DNA of 64,000 nucleotides from JBGVSA01 sp049840475. GTDB taxonomy: Bacteria; Pseudomonadota; Gammaproteobacteria; Burkholderiales; Rhodocyclaceae. Below are positions 9,109 to 18,685 of this stretch, one piece after another. Made by a program: the position numbers and the translations under genes. Within the stretch, counting starts at the first letter, position 1; every line of letters starts with the position of its first letter. Where the stretch lies: NCBI GenBank assembly GCA_049840475.1, contig JASGKX010000001.1:124001-188000 (forward strand). Direction: 5' to 3'. The notes beneath the pieces were generated by a model. It did no database searches and was not told the DNA's origin. It was given only the letters and a program-made list of their open reading frames with translations.

Positions 9109-10319
9109 GCGCGCGCTCCGTGCGCGAGCCGTTCGTAGATCGGCTGATAGCGCGCCACACTGTTGGCCCAGGTGCGTTCGCGCTCAACAAAGGCGCGGCC
9201 ATTGGCACGCAAACGCGGCCACGCGTCACGCGCGTCGAGCAGCCGCAAGACGGCCTGCGCAAGCGCATCGGCATCACCCGCGCGGAACAACACGCCGGTC
9301 TCGCCGTCACGGATCAGCTCTTTATGTCCGCCGACATCGGAGGCGACGAACAGGCGTTCCTGCGCCATTGCTTCCAGCGGCTTGAGCGGCGTGACCAATT
9401 CGGTCAGCCGCATCGGGTGACGCGGATAGGCAAGGATGTTGACCAGATCGTAGTAGCGCTGCACGTCGCCATGCGGCACGCGGCCGGCGAACACCACCGC
9501 ATCGGCCACGCCCAGTTGTTGGGCGCGTGCGCGCAGCGCGGCTTCTTCCTGCCCGCCACCGACAAGCAGCACCTTCAGGCGCGGCTGGCTTTGCAGCATG
9601 CGCGGCAACGCATCGAGCAACAGGTCCAGCCCTTCATACGCATAGAACGATCCGATGAAGCCGATGACCACCGACCCTTCCAGGCCCAGCGAACGCGCAA
9701 GTGCCGCATCGGCAGTGCCGCCGGGCGAGAAGCTGTCGACGTCCACCGCGTTGGGGATGACGGTCACTTTTTCGGCCGAGATACCACGCGAGAGCATGTC
9801 TCGGCGCAGCCCTTCGCAGATGGTGGTGACCTGATCGGCATGACGCAGCGCCCAGGTTTCCAGCGCGCGCGTGGCGCGATAGCGCAGGCTGCCTTCTCGC
9901 GTGGTGCCATGATCGACGGCGGCATCCTCCCAGAAGGCGCGCACCTCATACACCACCGGAATGCCGTGGCGGCGGCCCACGCGCAGCGCGGGCAGCGCGT
10001 TGAGCACTGGCGAGTGCGCATGCAGAACGTCCGGCGACAACTGCGTGACCACGCGTTCAAGGCGCGCTTCGAGCGCACGCATCAATGCAAGTTCGCGCAT
10101 CACGGGCATGCGCGTCATCGGCCCGGTGGGCGGCGTGGTGCGATAGAACTCCAGACCGTCGACCTCTTCCAGTCCACGCGAACATTGGCCCTGCTTGGGC
10201 GAAGTCAGGTGGAAGGTTTCCCACCCGCGCAGACGTTGCTCGCGCACGATGGCGGCAGTGCGAAAGGTGTAGCCGCTGTGCAAGGGCAGCGAATGGTCCA
10301 TCACGTGCAGCACGCGCAT
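9105..10319 (-). CDS. Exosortase A-associated glycosyltransferase (Daro_2409 family type)
   Basis: A 404-residue protein that starts MRVLHVMDHSLPLHSGYTFR, the recognisable start of the PEP-CTERM/exosortase A-associated GT4 family, continuing with HLTSPKQG. The start is set at ATG 10319, which overlaps the stop of the upstream GT2 gene by one base (TGATG). A longer in-frame extension would run through that gene and is rejected. The C-terminal donor domain contains VIGFIGSFYAYEGLD and LKPLEAMAQ. It belongs to the marker set for XrtA systems and acts in glycan assembly at the inner membrane. Confidence 0.85.
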   Translation of the reverse strand: MRVLHVMDHSLPLHSGYTFRTAAIVREQRLRGWETFHLTSPKQGQCSRGLEEVDGLEFYRTTPPTGPMTRMPVMRELALMRALEARLERVVTQLSPDVLHAHSPVLNALPALRVGRRHGIPVVYEVRAFWEDAAVDHGTTREGSLRYRATRALETWALRHADQVTTICEGLRRDMLSRGISAEKVTVIPNAVDVDSFSPGGTADAALARSLGLEGSVVIGFIGSFYAYEGLDLLLDALPRMLQSQPRLKVLLVGGGQEEAALRARAQQLGVADAVVFAGRVPHGDVQRYYDLVNILAYPRHPMRLTELVTPLKPLEAMAQERLFVASDVGGHKELIRDGETGVLFRAGDADALAQAVLRLLDARDAWPRLRANGRAFVERERTWANSVARYQPIYERLAHGARA

Positions 10320-11200
10320 CAGTGTCTCCCTGTCAGCGCGTATTCGTTTCGCATGCGGCGCAGCGCCAGCCAGTCGAACAGCGTGTCGGCCCCACGCCAC
10401 GCGAGTCGCGGCGCGGTGTCGGCCAAGGTGGCGAGGTCTTCGACGCGTGACGGCATGGCCGTGAAACCTTTGGCCAGAAATACCTCGCGCAGCGCGAGGA
10501 ACTGGTAGCGGCGCACGCTGTAGCGAATGCGACGGCGCCAGTACAGCGACACATCGCCCGGCACGGTCGGGTTGATCGAATCGAATGCGAAACCCGCTTC
10601 GGGAACGGGGCGCACGCGCGTGTCGTCCCAGCGCCCCGGCACCGGCAGGAGATCGAATTTGGCGAACGCACCGACCAGCGAATCTTCGCCCACGAGCCCG
10701 ATGGGCATGCGGATGCCCGCGCGGCGGATGCGCTGCACGAAGTCACCGCGCAGCGCGTAGAGATTGCCCGCCAGTTCGCGGTCACGCGTCATGAGCGGAC
10801 GCACCCGGCGCATGGAGCGCCCCGTCACCGGCAGCGCGGACGCCGCCTGGGCATGCGGGTCTATCTGGAAGGCTTCCACCAGCCGCAACACGGCATGTTC
10901 GGCGAAGTAGCAATCGCCATCGCAGAACACGTAGTGATCAGCTTCACCCGCCAACTGGTGCACGAACTCGTTCCACGCGTTGGCCTTGTCGCCACGCGCA
11001 ATGTCGGCCACCCGCACGGTGACGCGGTCGGCGGCGCCTGTCGACCACGCGCGGGCGATGTCGGCCGTGTGGTCGCGGCAACCGTTGGCGAGCACCACGA
11101 TGTGCACGCGCAGTCCTTTGGTGGCGTCGTGCAGACTATCCAGGCAGCGCTGGATGCGACGCGCCTCGTTGTGTGCGAATACGGCGATGCTCACGCGCAT
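10319..11200 (-). CDS. Glycosyltransferase family 2
   Basis: A 293-residue GT-A enzyme. The opening strand is VSIAVFAHNEARRI, and the metal-binding DGD (residues 94-96 in VFCDGDCYF) follows at the expected spacing. A later VGEDS segment near 180 corresponds to the ED(x) motif of GT2 enzymes. The start at 11200 is preferred to an in-frame ATG at 11236, because GGGGACC lies at a proper ribosome-binding distance and this start leaves a 16-nt gap to the amidotransferase. The C-terminus is basic and may sit at the membrane. It transfers a sugar in EPS repeat-unit synthesis. Confidence 0.82.
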   Translation of the reverse strand: MRVSIAVFAHNEARRIQRCLDSLHDATKGLRVHIVVLANGCRDHTADIARAWSTGAADRVTVRVADIARGDKANAWNEFVHQLAGEADHYVFCDGDCYFAEHAVLRLVEAFQIDPHAQAASALPVTGRSMRRVRPLMTRDRELAGNLYALRGDFVQRIRRAGIRMPIGLVGEDSLVGAFAKFDLLPVPGRWDDTRVRPVPEAGFAFDSINPTVPGDVSLYWRRRIRYSVRRYQFLALREVFLAKGFTAMPSRVEDLATLADTAPRLAWRGADTLFDWLALRRMRNEYALTGRH

Positions 11201-11216
11201 GGTCGGTCCCCGAAAC

Positions 11217-13121
11217 TCAAGCAATCGCGGCCGCACCCTGGCGGCGCAGGAAAGATTCGAACATCAGCAGGCTCCAGATCGAGGCGCTGTAGTCTCGCCG
11301 CCCAGACTGGTGCGCATCGACCCACTCACGCAGGGTCGCTTCGTTGAACAGTCCGGTATCGGCAAGCACCGGCCCGAGCAGTGCATCGCGCACACGCTCG
11401 CGCAGCGGCCCGCGAAACCATCGCGCCAGCGGCACGGCAAAACCCATCTTGGGCCGGTACAGCACCTCATGCGGAAGCATGGGTTCGAGCGCGCGTTTGA
11501 AGACGTACTTGCCCTCGTTGCCGCGAATCTTCAGGTCGCTCGGGATACGTGCCAGCCACTCGACCAATTCGTGATCCATCAATGGCTCGCGCACTTCGAG
11601 CGAATGCGCCATCGACGCGCGGTCAACCTTGGTGTTGATGTCACCGACCAGATAGGTCTTGAGATCGAGGTACTGGATCAGCGCCAGCGCGTCGTCGGTG
11701 CCCGCACGCACGGCATGGCGGTTGAACACTTCGATCCCGTTGTAGCCGGCCAGACGCGAACGGAAGGCGTCGCTGTAGAGCTGCTGGCGTTGCTCGTCGC
11801 GCATCACCGATACGGTATGGAAATACGCCTCGACGGCGTTGCGGGTGAGCGCCTGAAAGCTTGTCTTGGCCCGGAACATGCGCGGTGCCCAATCGGCCTT
11901 CGGATACCAACGGCCCAGCACGCCAAACACCGGGCGGCGCACGCCCAACGGCAACGCACGGCGCATGCGTTCTTCCATCAAGTGCAGGCGGTGACGACGA
12001 TAGCCGCCAAGACTTTCGTCCGCGCCATCGCCGGACAGCGCCACCGTCACGTGTCGCCGCGCAAGCTGGCACACTCGCCAGGTCGGGATGGCCGAACTGT
12101 CGGCATACGGTTCGTCGTACAACTCGGCCAGCGTATCGAGCAGATCGAAATCGTCGCTCGCCACTTGTTCGACGTGATGCGCCGTGCGGTAGCGCTCGGC
12201 CACCATCCCGGCGAATTGCGATTCGTTGAACGAGGGGTCGTCGAACGAAATCGAGCAGGTCACCACCGGCGAGGCCGACAATCCGGCCATGGTCGCAACC
12301 ACCGCGCTCGAATCGACGCCACCCGACAGAAAAGCCCCCAGCGGCACGTCGGCAATCATGCGCAGGCGCACCGACTCCGTCAGTCGCTCGATGATCCCGC
12401 GCGCGGCTTCGGCTTCTTCGATGGCGGCGTCGGGCGCAAAGCGGACATCCCAGTATTCGCGTGGCGCCGGTACACGCTCACCCGCGCGCAGGGTCAGGGT
12501 GTGTGCCGGCGGCAGTTTGACGGCGGACGTGAAGATGGTGCGCGGCTCGGGCACGTAGCCCAGCGCGAAATACTCTTCCACGCATTGCGGATCGATGTTG
12601 CGCGACAGCCCCGGGTGTTGCATCAGCGCCTTCAACTCGGAGCCGAACAGCAGCATGCCGTCGGGCAGCACGGCGTAGAACAGCGGCTTGACGCCCAGAC
12701 GGTCGCGGGCGAGGAAGAAGGTGCGGCGATTGCGGTCCCACAGCGCAAAGGCAAACATGCCGCGAAAACGCGTAACGCACGCTTCGCCCCAGGCTTCCCA
12801 CGCGTGGACGATGACTTCCGTGTCGCTATGCGTGCGGAAGACGTGCCCGAGCGCTTCGAGCTCAGGCACCAGTTGCTGGAAGTTGTAGATTTCGCCGTTG
12901 AAGACGACGACCACCGATTCGTCTTCATTGAACAGGGGCTGGAAGCCGCCTTCGACATCGATGATCGACAGGCGACGATGGGCCAGCGCCACGCCGGGTT
13001 CGAAGTGAAAACCCGCGGAGTCGGGGCCGCGATGCGACAGTACGTTGCTCATCCGTTCGACCAGTCCGCGAGGGGCCTCGCGCGTACCGACGGTGTCGAA
13101 CATGCCTGCTATGCCACACAT
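11217..13121 (-). CDS. XrtA/PEP-CTERM system amidotransferase (asparagine synthase-like)
   Basis: A 634-residue protein. It starts MCGIAGMF, so Cys2 is exposed as the N-terminal nucleophile of a class II glutamine amidotransferase domain. RGPDSAG and FNGEIYNF follow. The ATP-pyrophosphatase motif SGGVDSS is at 266-272, with SGDGADESLGGY further on. This two-domain arrangement is the asparagine synthase (glutamine-hydrolysing) fold; the XrtA-associated subfamily is thought to amidate sugar acids or another EPS component. The start is set by the need for a free Cys2 and by GGAAGG upstream. A 1.7-kb repeat island separates it from the rest of the XrtA genes, so it may need its own promoter. Confidence 0.92.
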   Translation of the reverse strand: MCGIAGMFDTVGTREAPRGLVERMSNVLSHRGPDSAGFHFEPGVALAHRRLSIIDVEGGFQPLFNEDESVVVVFNGEIYNFQQLVPELEALGHVFRTHSDTEVIVHAWEAWGEACVTRFRGMFAFALWDRNRRTFFLARDRLGVKPLFYAVLPDGMLLFGSELKALMQHPGLSRNIDPQCVEEYFALGYVPEPRTIFTSAVKLPPAHTLTLRAGERVPAPREYWDVRFAPDAAIEEAEAARGIIERLTESVRLRMIADVPLGAFLSGGVDSSAVVATMAGLSASPVVTCSISFDDPSFNESQFAGMVAERYRTAHHVEQVASDDFDLLDTLAELYDEPYADSSAIPTWRVCQLARRHVTVALSGDGADESLGGYRRHRLHLMEERMRRALPLGVRRPVFGVLGRWYPKADWAPRMFRAKTSFQALTRNAVEAYFHTVSVMRDEQRQQLYSDAFRSRLAGYNGIEVFNRHAVRAGTDDALALIQYLDLKTYLVGDINTKVDRASMAHSLEVREPLMDHELVEWLARIPSDLKIRGNEGKYVFKRALEPMLPHEVLYRPKMGFAVPLARWFRGPLRERVRDALLGPVLADTGLFNEATLREWVDAHQSGRRDYSASIWSLLMFESFLRRQGAAAIA

Positions 13122-13887
13122 GCCATCGCCTTCCAGTTTGAAGCCGGTTGATGCCACGCGCCGGACGTGAGGCGCTCGCTGTTGAGGTGTTGCCGTCGTC
13201 TGTGCCGACGATCTGTCTGGGTGTTCTTGTGCGGATTACAGCGCTTTTGCGTGGGGTCTGCCGTGCAATGCGCCTCGGTTGGTGTGATTCTCTGGCGCTT
13301 TGGCGCCTTTACAGGGCGCCTCTGCCCTTGCGGGCGGCTGGTCATTGGGTGTTTTGAGGGCCGTTGCGGCTGGTTTTCTTGGCAGCCACAGGGGGTTTAC
13401 GGGGTTGGGCGAAGTACTTTCGCGCCATATCGATGTGGTTTCTGGGTGTTGGGGTGTGTTGTCTGCCGATGGGGTTCCTTTGGGGTTGGGGGCATCTGAC
13501 AGCGTGGGCCGGTGCCGTAGGGCGGAAAAGCGGAGCGTTATCCGCCATGGCGGTTTCTTCGGGGTTGGGCTGATTGAAAAGCCCTTTCTTGCCTTTTGGC
13601 TGGTTGTTCGAGCTTGGTCTCGACTGCTTGAGTGCGTTGACGGGGAGTCCGCCCCGGCGGGTGAGTAACTTCTTTGTTGTCGGAATAGAAGCCCTTTCTT
13701 GCTTTCTGGTTGGTTGTTCTCGCTTGGTCGCGACTGCTTGAGTGCGTTGGCCGGGAGTTCGCCCCGGCGGGCGAGTAACTTCTTTGTTATCGAAATAGAA
13801 GCCCTTTCTTGCTTTCTGGCTGGTTGTTCTCGCTTGGTCGCGACTGCTTGATTACGTTGGCCGGGAAGTCGCCCCGGCGGGCGAGTA

Positions 13888-13912
13888 ACTTTCTTGTCCC
13901 CGACAAGAAAGT
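13888..13912. other. Perfect 11-bp hairpin in the repeat element
   Basis: ACTTTCTTGTC and GACAAGAAAGT pair perfectly around a CCC loop. The inverted copy has a related hairpin at 14528-14552 whose arms differ in sequence (ACTTCTTTGT and ACAAAGAAGT) yet still pair. No T-run follows, so a terminator role is not obvious. Confidence 0.6.
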
Positions 13913-14527
13913 CACCAAAGAAGCGGCCCCACAGCATCGTCGGCCGTTGGCCGATCCCCTGCGCTGCGCGGTCGAGAAGGCGGCTGCGGAACTCGCCCTT
14001 CGGGCTCAGACAGTCCTCGCCGACCCCGCTGCGCGGGGCAGCCTTCTCGCCCTGTGCTGCTCGGCGACGCTGAATGGGGTGCCCACACCACGCAACATGG
14101 TTGTTCGGGCGAAAGGCAAAAGCCCCGGCTTCTAGCTGCTCGTACTTCCGCTGACGCTTTCGCCAATCTGCCGTCATCGTTGATCAGGCAGCGTCGTCGG
14201 TTTGAGAACGGCGGATGACGCTTCGCTCTTTCCCTCTTGGTTACTCGTCATTAAGAACCTCGCTGCGCGTGTTGCACGCGCCACCTGGTACACGCATGAC
14301 GTGTCACACGCAATGAAGAGGCTTTAGCTCCACGCACTTCGAGGTGTTTGCTATTGCTGGCCCCTTTTGAGCCGCCGAGCAACGCAGGCAAGTCAGGTTG
14401 CCCGCGCAGCGGGTCGGCGAGGACTGTCTGAGGAGCGCAGCGACGAGTTCCGCAGCCGCCTGACTTGACGAGTAGCGCAGGGGACCCACCGAAGGTGGGC
14501 GGCAATGCAGGGGTCGCTTTCTTGGTG

Positions 14528-14552
14528 ACTTCTTTGTCGATAACAAAGAAGT
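14528..14552. other. Paired hairpin in the inverted repeat copy
   Basis: ACTTCTTTGT and ACAAAGAAGT form a 10-bp stem around a five-base loop. It is the counterpart of the hairpin at 13888-13912, with both arms changed together. Confidence 0.55.
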
Positions 14553-14783
14553 TACTCGCCCGCCGGGGCGAACTCCCGGCCGTCGAGCTTCAGCAGTCGT
14601 CACTACCGTTGATAGATGAAAGCCCAAGCAAGAAAGGGCAGTCCTTCCCGTGTCGCATCACGACCAACATTTGCCCATCGGGACGAACCCCCGGCAAACG
14701 TAATCAAGCAGTCGAGACCAAGCCCGAAAGACCAGGCCCCAAGCAAGAAAGGGCTTTCGACAGCGTGCGACACCCGCGCTCCT

Positions 14784-15924
14784 CTACCCCCCTCCCATTA
14801 GCCGCTGATACAGCGCGTCATACCTCCCCACCATCGCATCAAGGCTGAACTCCTGCTCGATCCGCACCCGCGCAGCAATCCCCTGCCGCTCGCCCATTCC
14901 CCGCTGTCCGGCATAAGCGCCCATGCATCGAGCCAAGGCATCCCGATCAGCCGCGGGGACGAGCGCGCCGGTCACCCCCTCCTCCACCAATTCAGCGTTG
15001 CCCCCCACGCGTGTCGCAATCACGGGCAGGCCGCAGGCCATGGCTTCCAATACGGTGTTCGAGATGCCCTCGGCCAGCGACGGCAGGACGAAACAATCCA
15101 TCCGGCGCATCAACGCCGGCACGTCTTCGCGTTCGCCCGGCAGCCACACCAGCCCTTCAAGGGAAGCCTCGCGCACGACTTGCTCGATCTCTGCGCGCAA
15201 TGGGCCTTCGCCGATGATCATCAGCCGCGCATGTTGCATGTCGCCGCGAGCGCGCAACGCGGCGAAGGCGCGGATCAGGCCGACGTGGTCCTTGACGGCC
15301 TGCAACCGGCCGACCGTGCCGAAGACGTAGAGCGCCGGATCGTCGAAGGGGAAACCGTGCGGCGATGCTTCGTGCCGCGAGGGAGCGAAGCGTTCGGCGT
15401 TGACGCCATTGCAGATCAGCGAACGCCGCCGCTCCGCGACCTTGATCGGCCCTGCGAGATACGACTCCAGGTCCTGCGACAAGGCGATGTAGTGCGTCAC
15501 GAACGGTTTGTAGGCGCGACGTACCCATTGGTAGGTGCGATTGCTGCCGTCCGGGTCGGACACGTCGCGGCCGTGCTCGCCGTGCACGCGCACCGGCACG
15601 CGCGCCGCCCACGCTGGGGCGTTCATTTCCAGCGCGGCAAGATTGCGGGTGTGGGTAATGGCGGGTTTGAGCTTGCCAAGCAGGCTATACATGCGCGGGA
15701 ACAGGGCCGCACCATGGCCGGGCTTTTTGTTCAGTGCGATGTACTCGACGTCTGGCCGCGTGATGCGGGAGCAGAAGCTCTCATCGATATCGGTGAGCGA
15801 GACAATCGCGTGACGGTAGCGCGTAGCGGGCAGGCGGTTGATGAGGTTGACCATGCCGTTTTCCAGACCGCCCACGCGAAAGCTGTAGAACGATATGCGC
15901 GATCAATGCCGGGCTGGCGTTCAC
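14784..15924 (-). pseudogene. PEP-CTERM/EpsH1-associated sugar transferase (stp2-like GT4), +1 frameshift
   Basis: The main frame (15875 to 14784) begins at VGGLENGMVNLINRLP. In this family that segment is always preceded by a short N-terminal strand. The missing start is present in another frame: a GTG at 15924, overlapping the XrtA stop as GTGA, encodes NASPALIAHIV. The frame then slips by one at 15889-15890 (minus strand GTTCTAC; deleting a T gives IVYSFRVGGLENG). The repaired protein has 379 residues. C-terminal donor motifs are LICNGVNAERF and the E-x7-E-like SLAEGISNTVLEAMACG. It belongs to the XrtA glycosyltransferase set. If the base is real, a truncated protein could start at the GTG at 15875. 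Confidence 0.82.
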
Positions 15925-17453
15925 GGCCGGACTCCTGCAAGGGCGGTATCGATGCCGTCGCTGTGCGCACGCATGAAATCGCCAAGCGCCATGCGTGCCG
16001 CTGTCGATCCCTGCGCCATGTCGCTCACCACGAATACGGCCGCACCGTCATCTGGCTGGCGCAAGAGTCGATCGTGCAGCAGCGCCAGCTTGGCGCGCTG
16101 ATCCGACAGCGTCGTTCTGCCATCGCCAAGCCACAGCCAATGCCAGGCCGCCGCACGTTGCGCACCGGCGATCTCGGTGTATTTCACCTGCAAGGGAGAG
16201 CCTGCCACGGGGATGGTTTCGATCTGCGAACCGACAATGCGCCAGGCATTGCTCTCGCTCGGGATGAGGCGGTTGCCCCACTGCACGAGTTCGTGGCCCG
16301 GCGCCTGCGCGGCGTAGTAATAAATGTGTAGCGTGATCAGTGCGTCGCCCTTGCGATACGACTGGATGAGATGCGCGCGTGCGCCTTCGTAGACCGGATG
16401 CCACGGCACGTTGTCATTCACGGCCTGCCAGCCGTCGCGCGCGGTCGGCGCCTGCAGCGACATCGGGACAGCCTCGCGCGGGGCGGCGAGCACAGCCTGG
16501 AGCGGCTGCCACACGCCGCTGACGGCGACCACCGCGACCAACATGGCCATGTTCATCTGCGCACTGGCCATACGGGGTGCGCGAACCGCCGCGTCACTCA
16601 GCGGTGCTGCGTCTTCGCGCCACCATGAGCCAACCCAGAACAGCAGGAAAATGACCACGCCGAAGAACAACCAGCCGTAGATAAGGTGATCCACGCCCGC
16701 GGCAATGCGGTTGTCCGAGAGGTAGCCCAGCATCACGATCATGTAGGCGCGCAACCAGTTGGCAATCAGCGGCACCGCGATGGCGGCGACGAAGAACAGC
16801 GCGCGCCGCAAGGTGCTCGTGTAGTTGAGATAGGCAAAGAGCGCGCCGACCATCGCCGACGCGATGAGATAGCGAATGCCGCTGCACGCTTCCACCACCG
16901 ACCATGCGCCGTTGGGGATGATGAAATACAGCCCTTCGCGGTACACCGGCACGCCACTCGCGCGGATGGCCGCCACGGCGAAATCGGCCGTGTGCTGCAT
17001 GAGCGTCGGCACGAGAAACTCGCCGAACGGCACGGCGAAGAACATGAACACCAGCGGAAACAATATCGCCCATGCCGCACGATGCCCCCAGCATGCCCAT
17101 ACCGCGCACGCCATCATGCCGACCACGCCGGCCTGCATGGCGGCGTTGACGTCGGCCGTGCGCCCGACAAGCCACAGCGCGCCACACAGCGCGAGCGGCA
17201 CCAACGCGCTCCATGCCGGCGCGAAACCCGCCACGAACAGTCCGGCCCGCGCACGCCAGATGAGGAACAGGCTGATCGGCAACACCACGAACCCGTGCGC
17301 GAACGTGTCCGACCGATACCAGATGCCGACCATCGTGCTGATCGTCGGCGCATACACTGCCAGCACCCACGCCACAGCGGCGACCGCCAGCCACAGCGGC
17401 AGACGCGAGCGCGGCACATTCATGAGCGAAGTGGCTTGCTCGTCTGGCGCCAT
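15921..17453 (-). CDS. xrtA: Exosortase A fused to an EpsI domain (XrtA)
   Basis: A 510-residue protein. Residues about 20-290 are the polytopic exosortase with the conserved active-site triad: C190 in VVEACSGIRYLIAS, R235 in ANWLRAYMIV and H256 in GVDHLIYG. Residues about 300-510 form the EpsI-type periplasmic domain, ending GDFMRAHSDGIDTAL. Exosortase A is proposed to cleave and transfer proteins that carry C-terminal PEP-CTERM signals at the inner membrane. The start ATG at 17453 overlaps the upstream stop by one base (TGATG), and the stop overlaps the next glycosyltransferase as GTGA. The cognate target in this window is the PEP-CTERM protein at 27086. Confidence 0.94.
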   Translation of the reverse strand: MAPDEQATSLMNVPRSRLPLWLAVAAVAWVLAVYAPTISTMVGIWYRSDTFAHGFVVLPISLFLIWRARAGLFVAGFAPAWSALVPLALCGALWLVGRTADVNAAMQAGVVGMMACAVWACWGHRAAWAILFPLVFMFFAVPFGEFLVPTLMQHTADFAVAAIRASGVPVYREGLYFIIPNGAWSVVEACSGIRYLIASAMVGALFAYLNYTSTLRRALFFVAAIAVPLIANWLRAYMIVMLGYLSDNRIAAGVDHLIYGWLFFGVVIFLLFWVGSWWREDAAPLSDAAVRAPRMASAQMNMAMLVAVVAVSGVWQPLQAVLAAPREAVPMSLQAPTARDGWQAVNDNVPWHPVYEGARAHLIQSYRKGDALITLHIYYYAAQAPGHELVQWGNRLIPSESNAWRIVGSQIETIPVAGSPLQVKYTEIAGAQRAAAWHWLWLGDGRTTLSDQRAKLALLHDRLLRQPDDGAAVFVVSDMAQGSTAARMALGDFMRAHSDGIDTALAGVRP

Positions 17454-18685
17454 CAGATTGCGGCCTCCGCTGTTTGTCGGGACGCAATGGCCTCGCCTTC
17501 GATAAGGGCGTCGAAGCGCGCGAGGTTGGCCTCCCAGCTATAGGAAGCCAGGACGCGTTCGCGCGCGCGCTGCCCGATACCCGGCGCGCGACCTTCGAGC
17601 ACGCGCTCGATCTGGCGCAACCAGCCCGATGCGTCGCTGGCAAGCAGCCATTCTTCGCCTTCACGCGCGTCGATGCCGATGGCGGCCTGCGGAGACACCA
17701 CCACCGGCCGCGCCATGGCCATCGCCTCCAGCACTTTGTTCTGGATGCCGCGCGCCAATCGCAACGGCGCGACAGCAACAGCCGCATGGGCGACATAGGG
17801 CCGCACATCCGCCACGCGGCCAGTCACCACGATGCTGTCCCGCCCATCGAGCGCCTTCACACTTGCTGCGGGATTCATCCCGACGATGTAGAACGACAGG
17901 TCCTCGCGCTGCGCGCGCAGGCGCGGCCACACTTCACTGGCAAACCATTGCACGGCATCGATGTTGGGCCAGTAGTCCATGGCGCCGGTAAACACCACGG
18001 CGCATGTGCCAGGCTGATAGGGGTTAGGCAGTTGATGAGCCGGAGAAAAGAACTCGGCGTCGACGCCGTTGCTCACGCCGTGGATGCGCGCGCCCACATC
18101 GGGCGCGAGTGCGCGCAGCAGGTCGGCTTCGGCCTCCGATACCAGCACGCTGGCTTGCGCACGGCGCGCGGTGGCCTCTTCGTACGCAGCAAGGCGTCGC
18201 CCTTCGCGACGGTAAAGCCACGCCATGGCGCCACGGTGGTCGTCGGCATAGCGGCTCCACTTGGCCGAGTCGACATCGACAAAGTCGACCACGCAGCGCA
18301 CGCCGTCGGTCTGCGGCGCGTACTGCGCCATCGACGACGAAAACACCACCACGCGATGGATGTCGTGCTCCGCCATGATGCGATTCACCCACGCCTGCAG
18401 ACGTGCCGAACGATAGTAAGGCAGCGACAGCGCCTGGCCGTTGAGCAGGCCGGACAGCGAACGCAGGCGCGCCGCGCGCGGCGACAGGCCAACCACTTCC
18501 ACTTCTTCGCACCATGCCTGCAACGCACCGACGTGCTGCCAGTCGTCGTCATCGTCAACGAAGGTGCCGAGGTAGACGCGGTAGTTGCGCGCAAGGTGGC
18601 GCAACAGGTTGCATGAACGCACCTTGTCGCCCTTGTTGGGCGGAAAGGGGATGCGATGCACGAGGTAGAGGAGTGCCGGTTTCAT
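17453..18685 (-). CDS. PEP-CTERM/EpsH1-associated sugar transferase (stp1-like GT4)
   Basis: A 410-residue protein with the very characteristic start LVHRIPFPPNKGDKVRS of the exosortase-associated stp1 family. It continues with FVDVDSAKWSRYA in the middle and DYWPNIDAVQWF plus KVLEAMAMARPVVVS in the donor domain. The start is at ATG 18685, overlapping the FemAB stop by four bases; the long in-frame extension upstream only shadows the FemAB gene. It probably adds an early sugar of the EPS repeat. It is tightly coupled to xrtA downstream. Confidence 0.92.
   Translation of the reverse strand: MKPALLYLVHRIPFPPNKGDKVRSCNLLRHLARNYRVYLGTFVDDDDDWQHVGALQAWCEEVEVVGLSPRAARLRSLSGLLNGQALSLPYYRSARLQAWVNRIMAEHDIHRVVVFSSSMAQYAPQTDGVRCVVDFVDVDSAKWSRYADDHRGAMAWLYRREGRRLAAYEEATARRAQASVLVSEAEADLLRALAPDVGARIHGVSNGVDAEFFSPAHQLPNPYQPGTCAVVFTGAMDYWPNIDAVQWFASEVWPRLRAQREDLSFYIVGMNPAASVKALDGRDSIVVTGRVADVRPYVAHAAVAVAPLRLARGIQNKVLEAMAMARPVVVSPQAAIGIDAREGEEWLLASDASGWLRQIERVLEGRAPGIGQRARERVLASYSWEANLARFDALIEGEAIASRQTAEAAI

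Larger units (their letters stand above)
13122..14783. repeat. Repeat island: 110-bp tandem repeats with a large inverted copy; no credible gene
   Basis: This 1.66-kb stretch separates the amidotransferase from the next glycosyltransferase. It holds three head-to-tail units of exactly 110 bp (13581-13910, each starting GCCCTTTCTTGC) and a shorter inverted set at about 14517-14760. Inside these, a 60-bp block at 13980-14039 returns inverted at 14401-14460 with a few differences. The whole forms a nested inverted repeat centred near 14220. Long open frames here are proline/arginine-rich, change with the repeats and lack start signals, so none is called. Positions 13122-13580 show only G-rich, low-complexity sequence. 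Function is unknown; it may be a mobile or recombinogenic extragenic repeat. Confidence 0.8.

Noticed and set aside
10980..13151. Very long plus-strand open frame opposite the amidotransferase
   Set aside because: It is antisense to a clearly conserved gene, rich in His/Arg/Gln as expected of a GC-rich shadow frame, and matches no family.
13581..13910. Direct repeats considered as a CRISPR array
   Set aside because: The units are 110 bp and head to tail without variable spacers, and no cas genes are nearby.
13236..14177. 313-codon minus-strand open frame in the repeat island
   Set aside because: Its sequence is built from the 110-bp repeats, is rich in Pro/Arg/Lys, and has no ribosome-binding site; treated as repeat, not gene.
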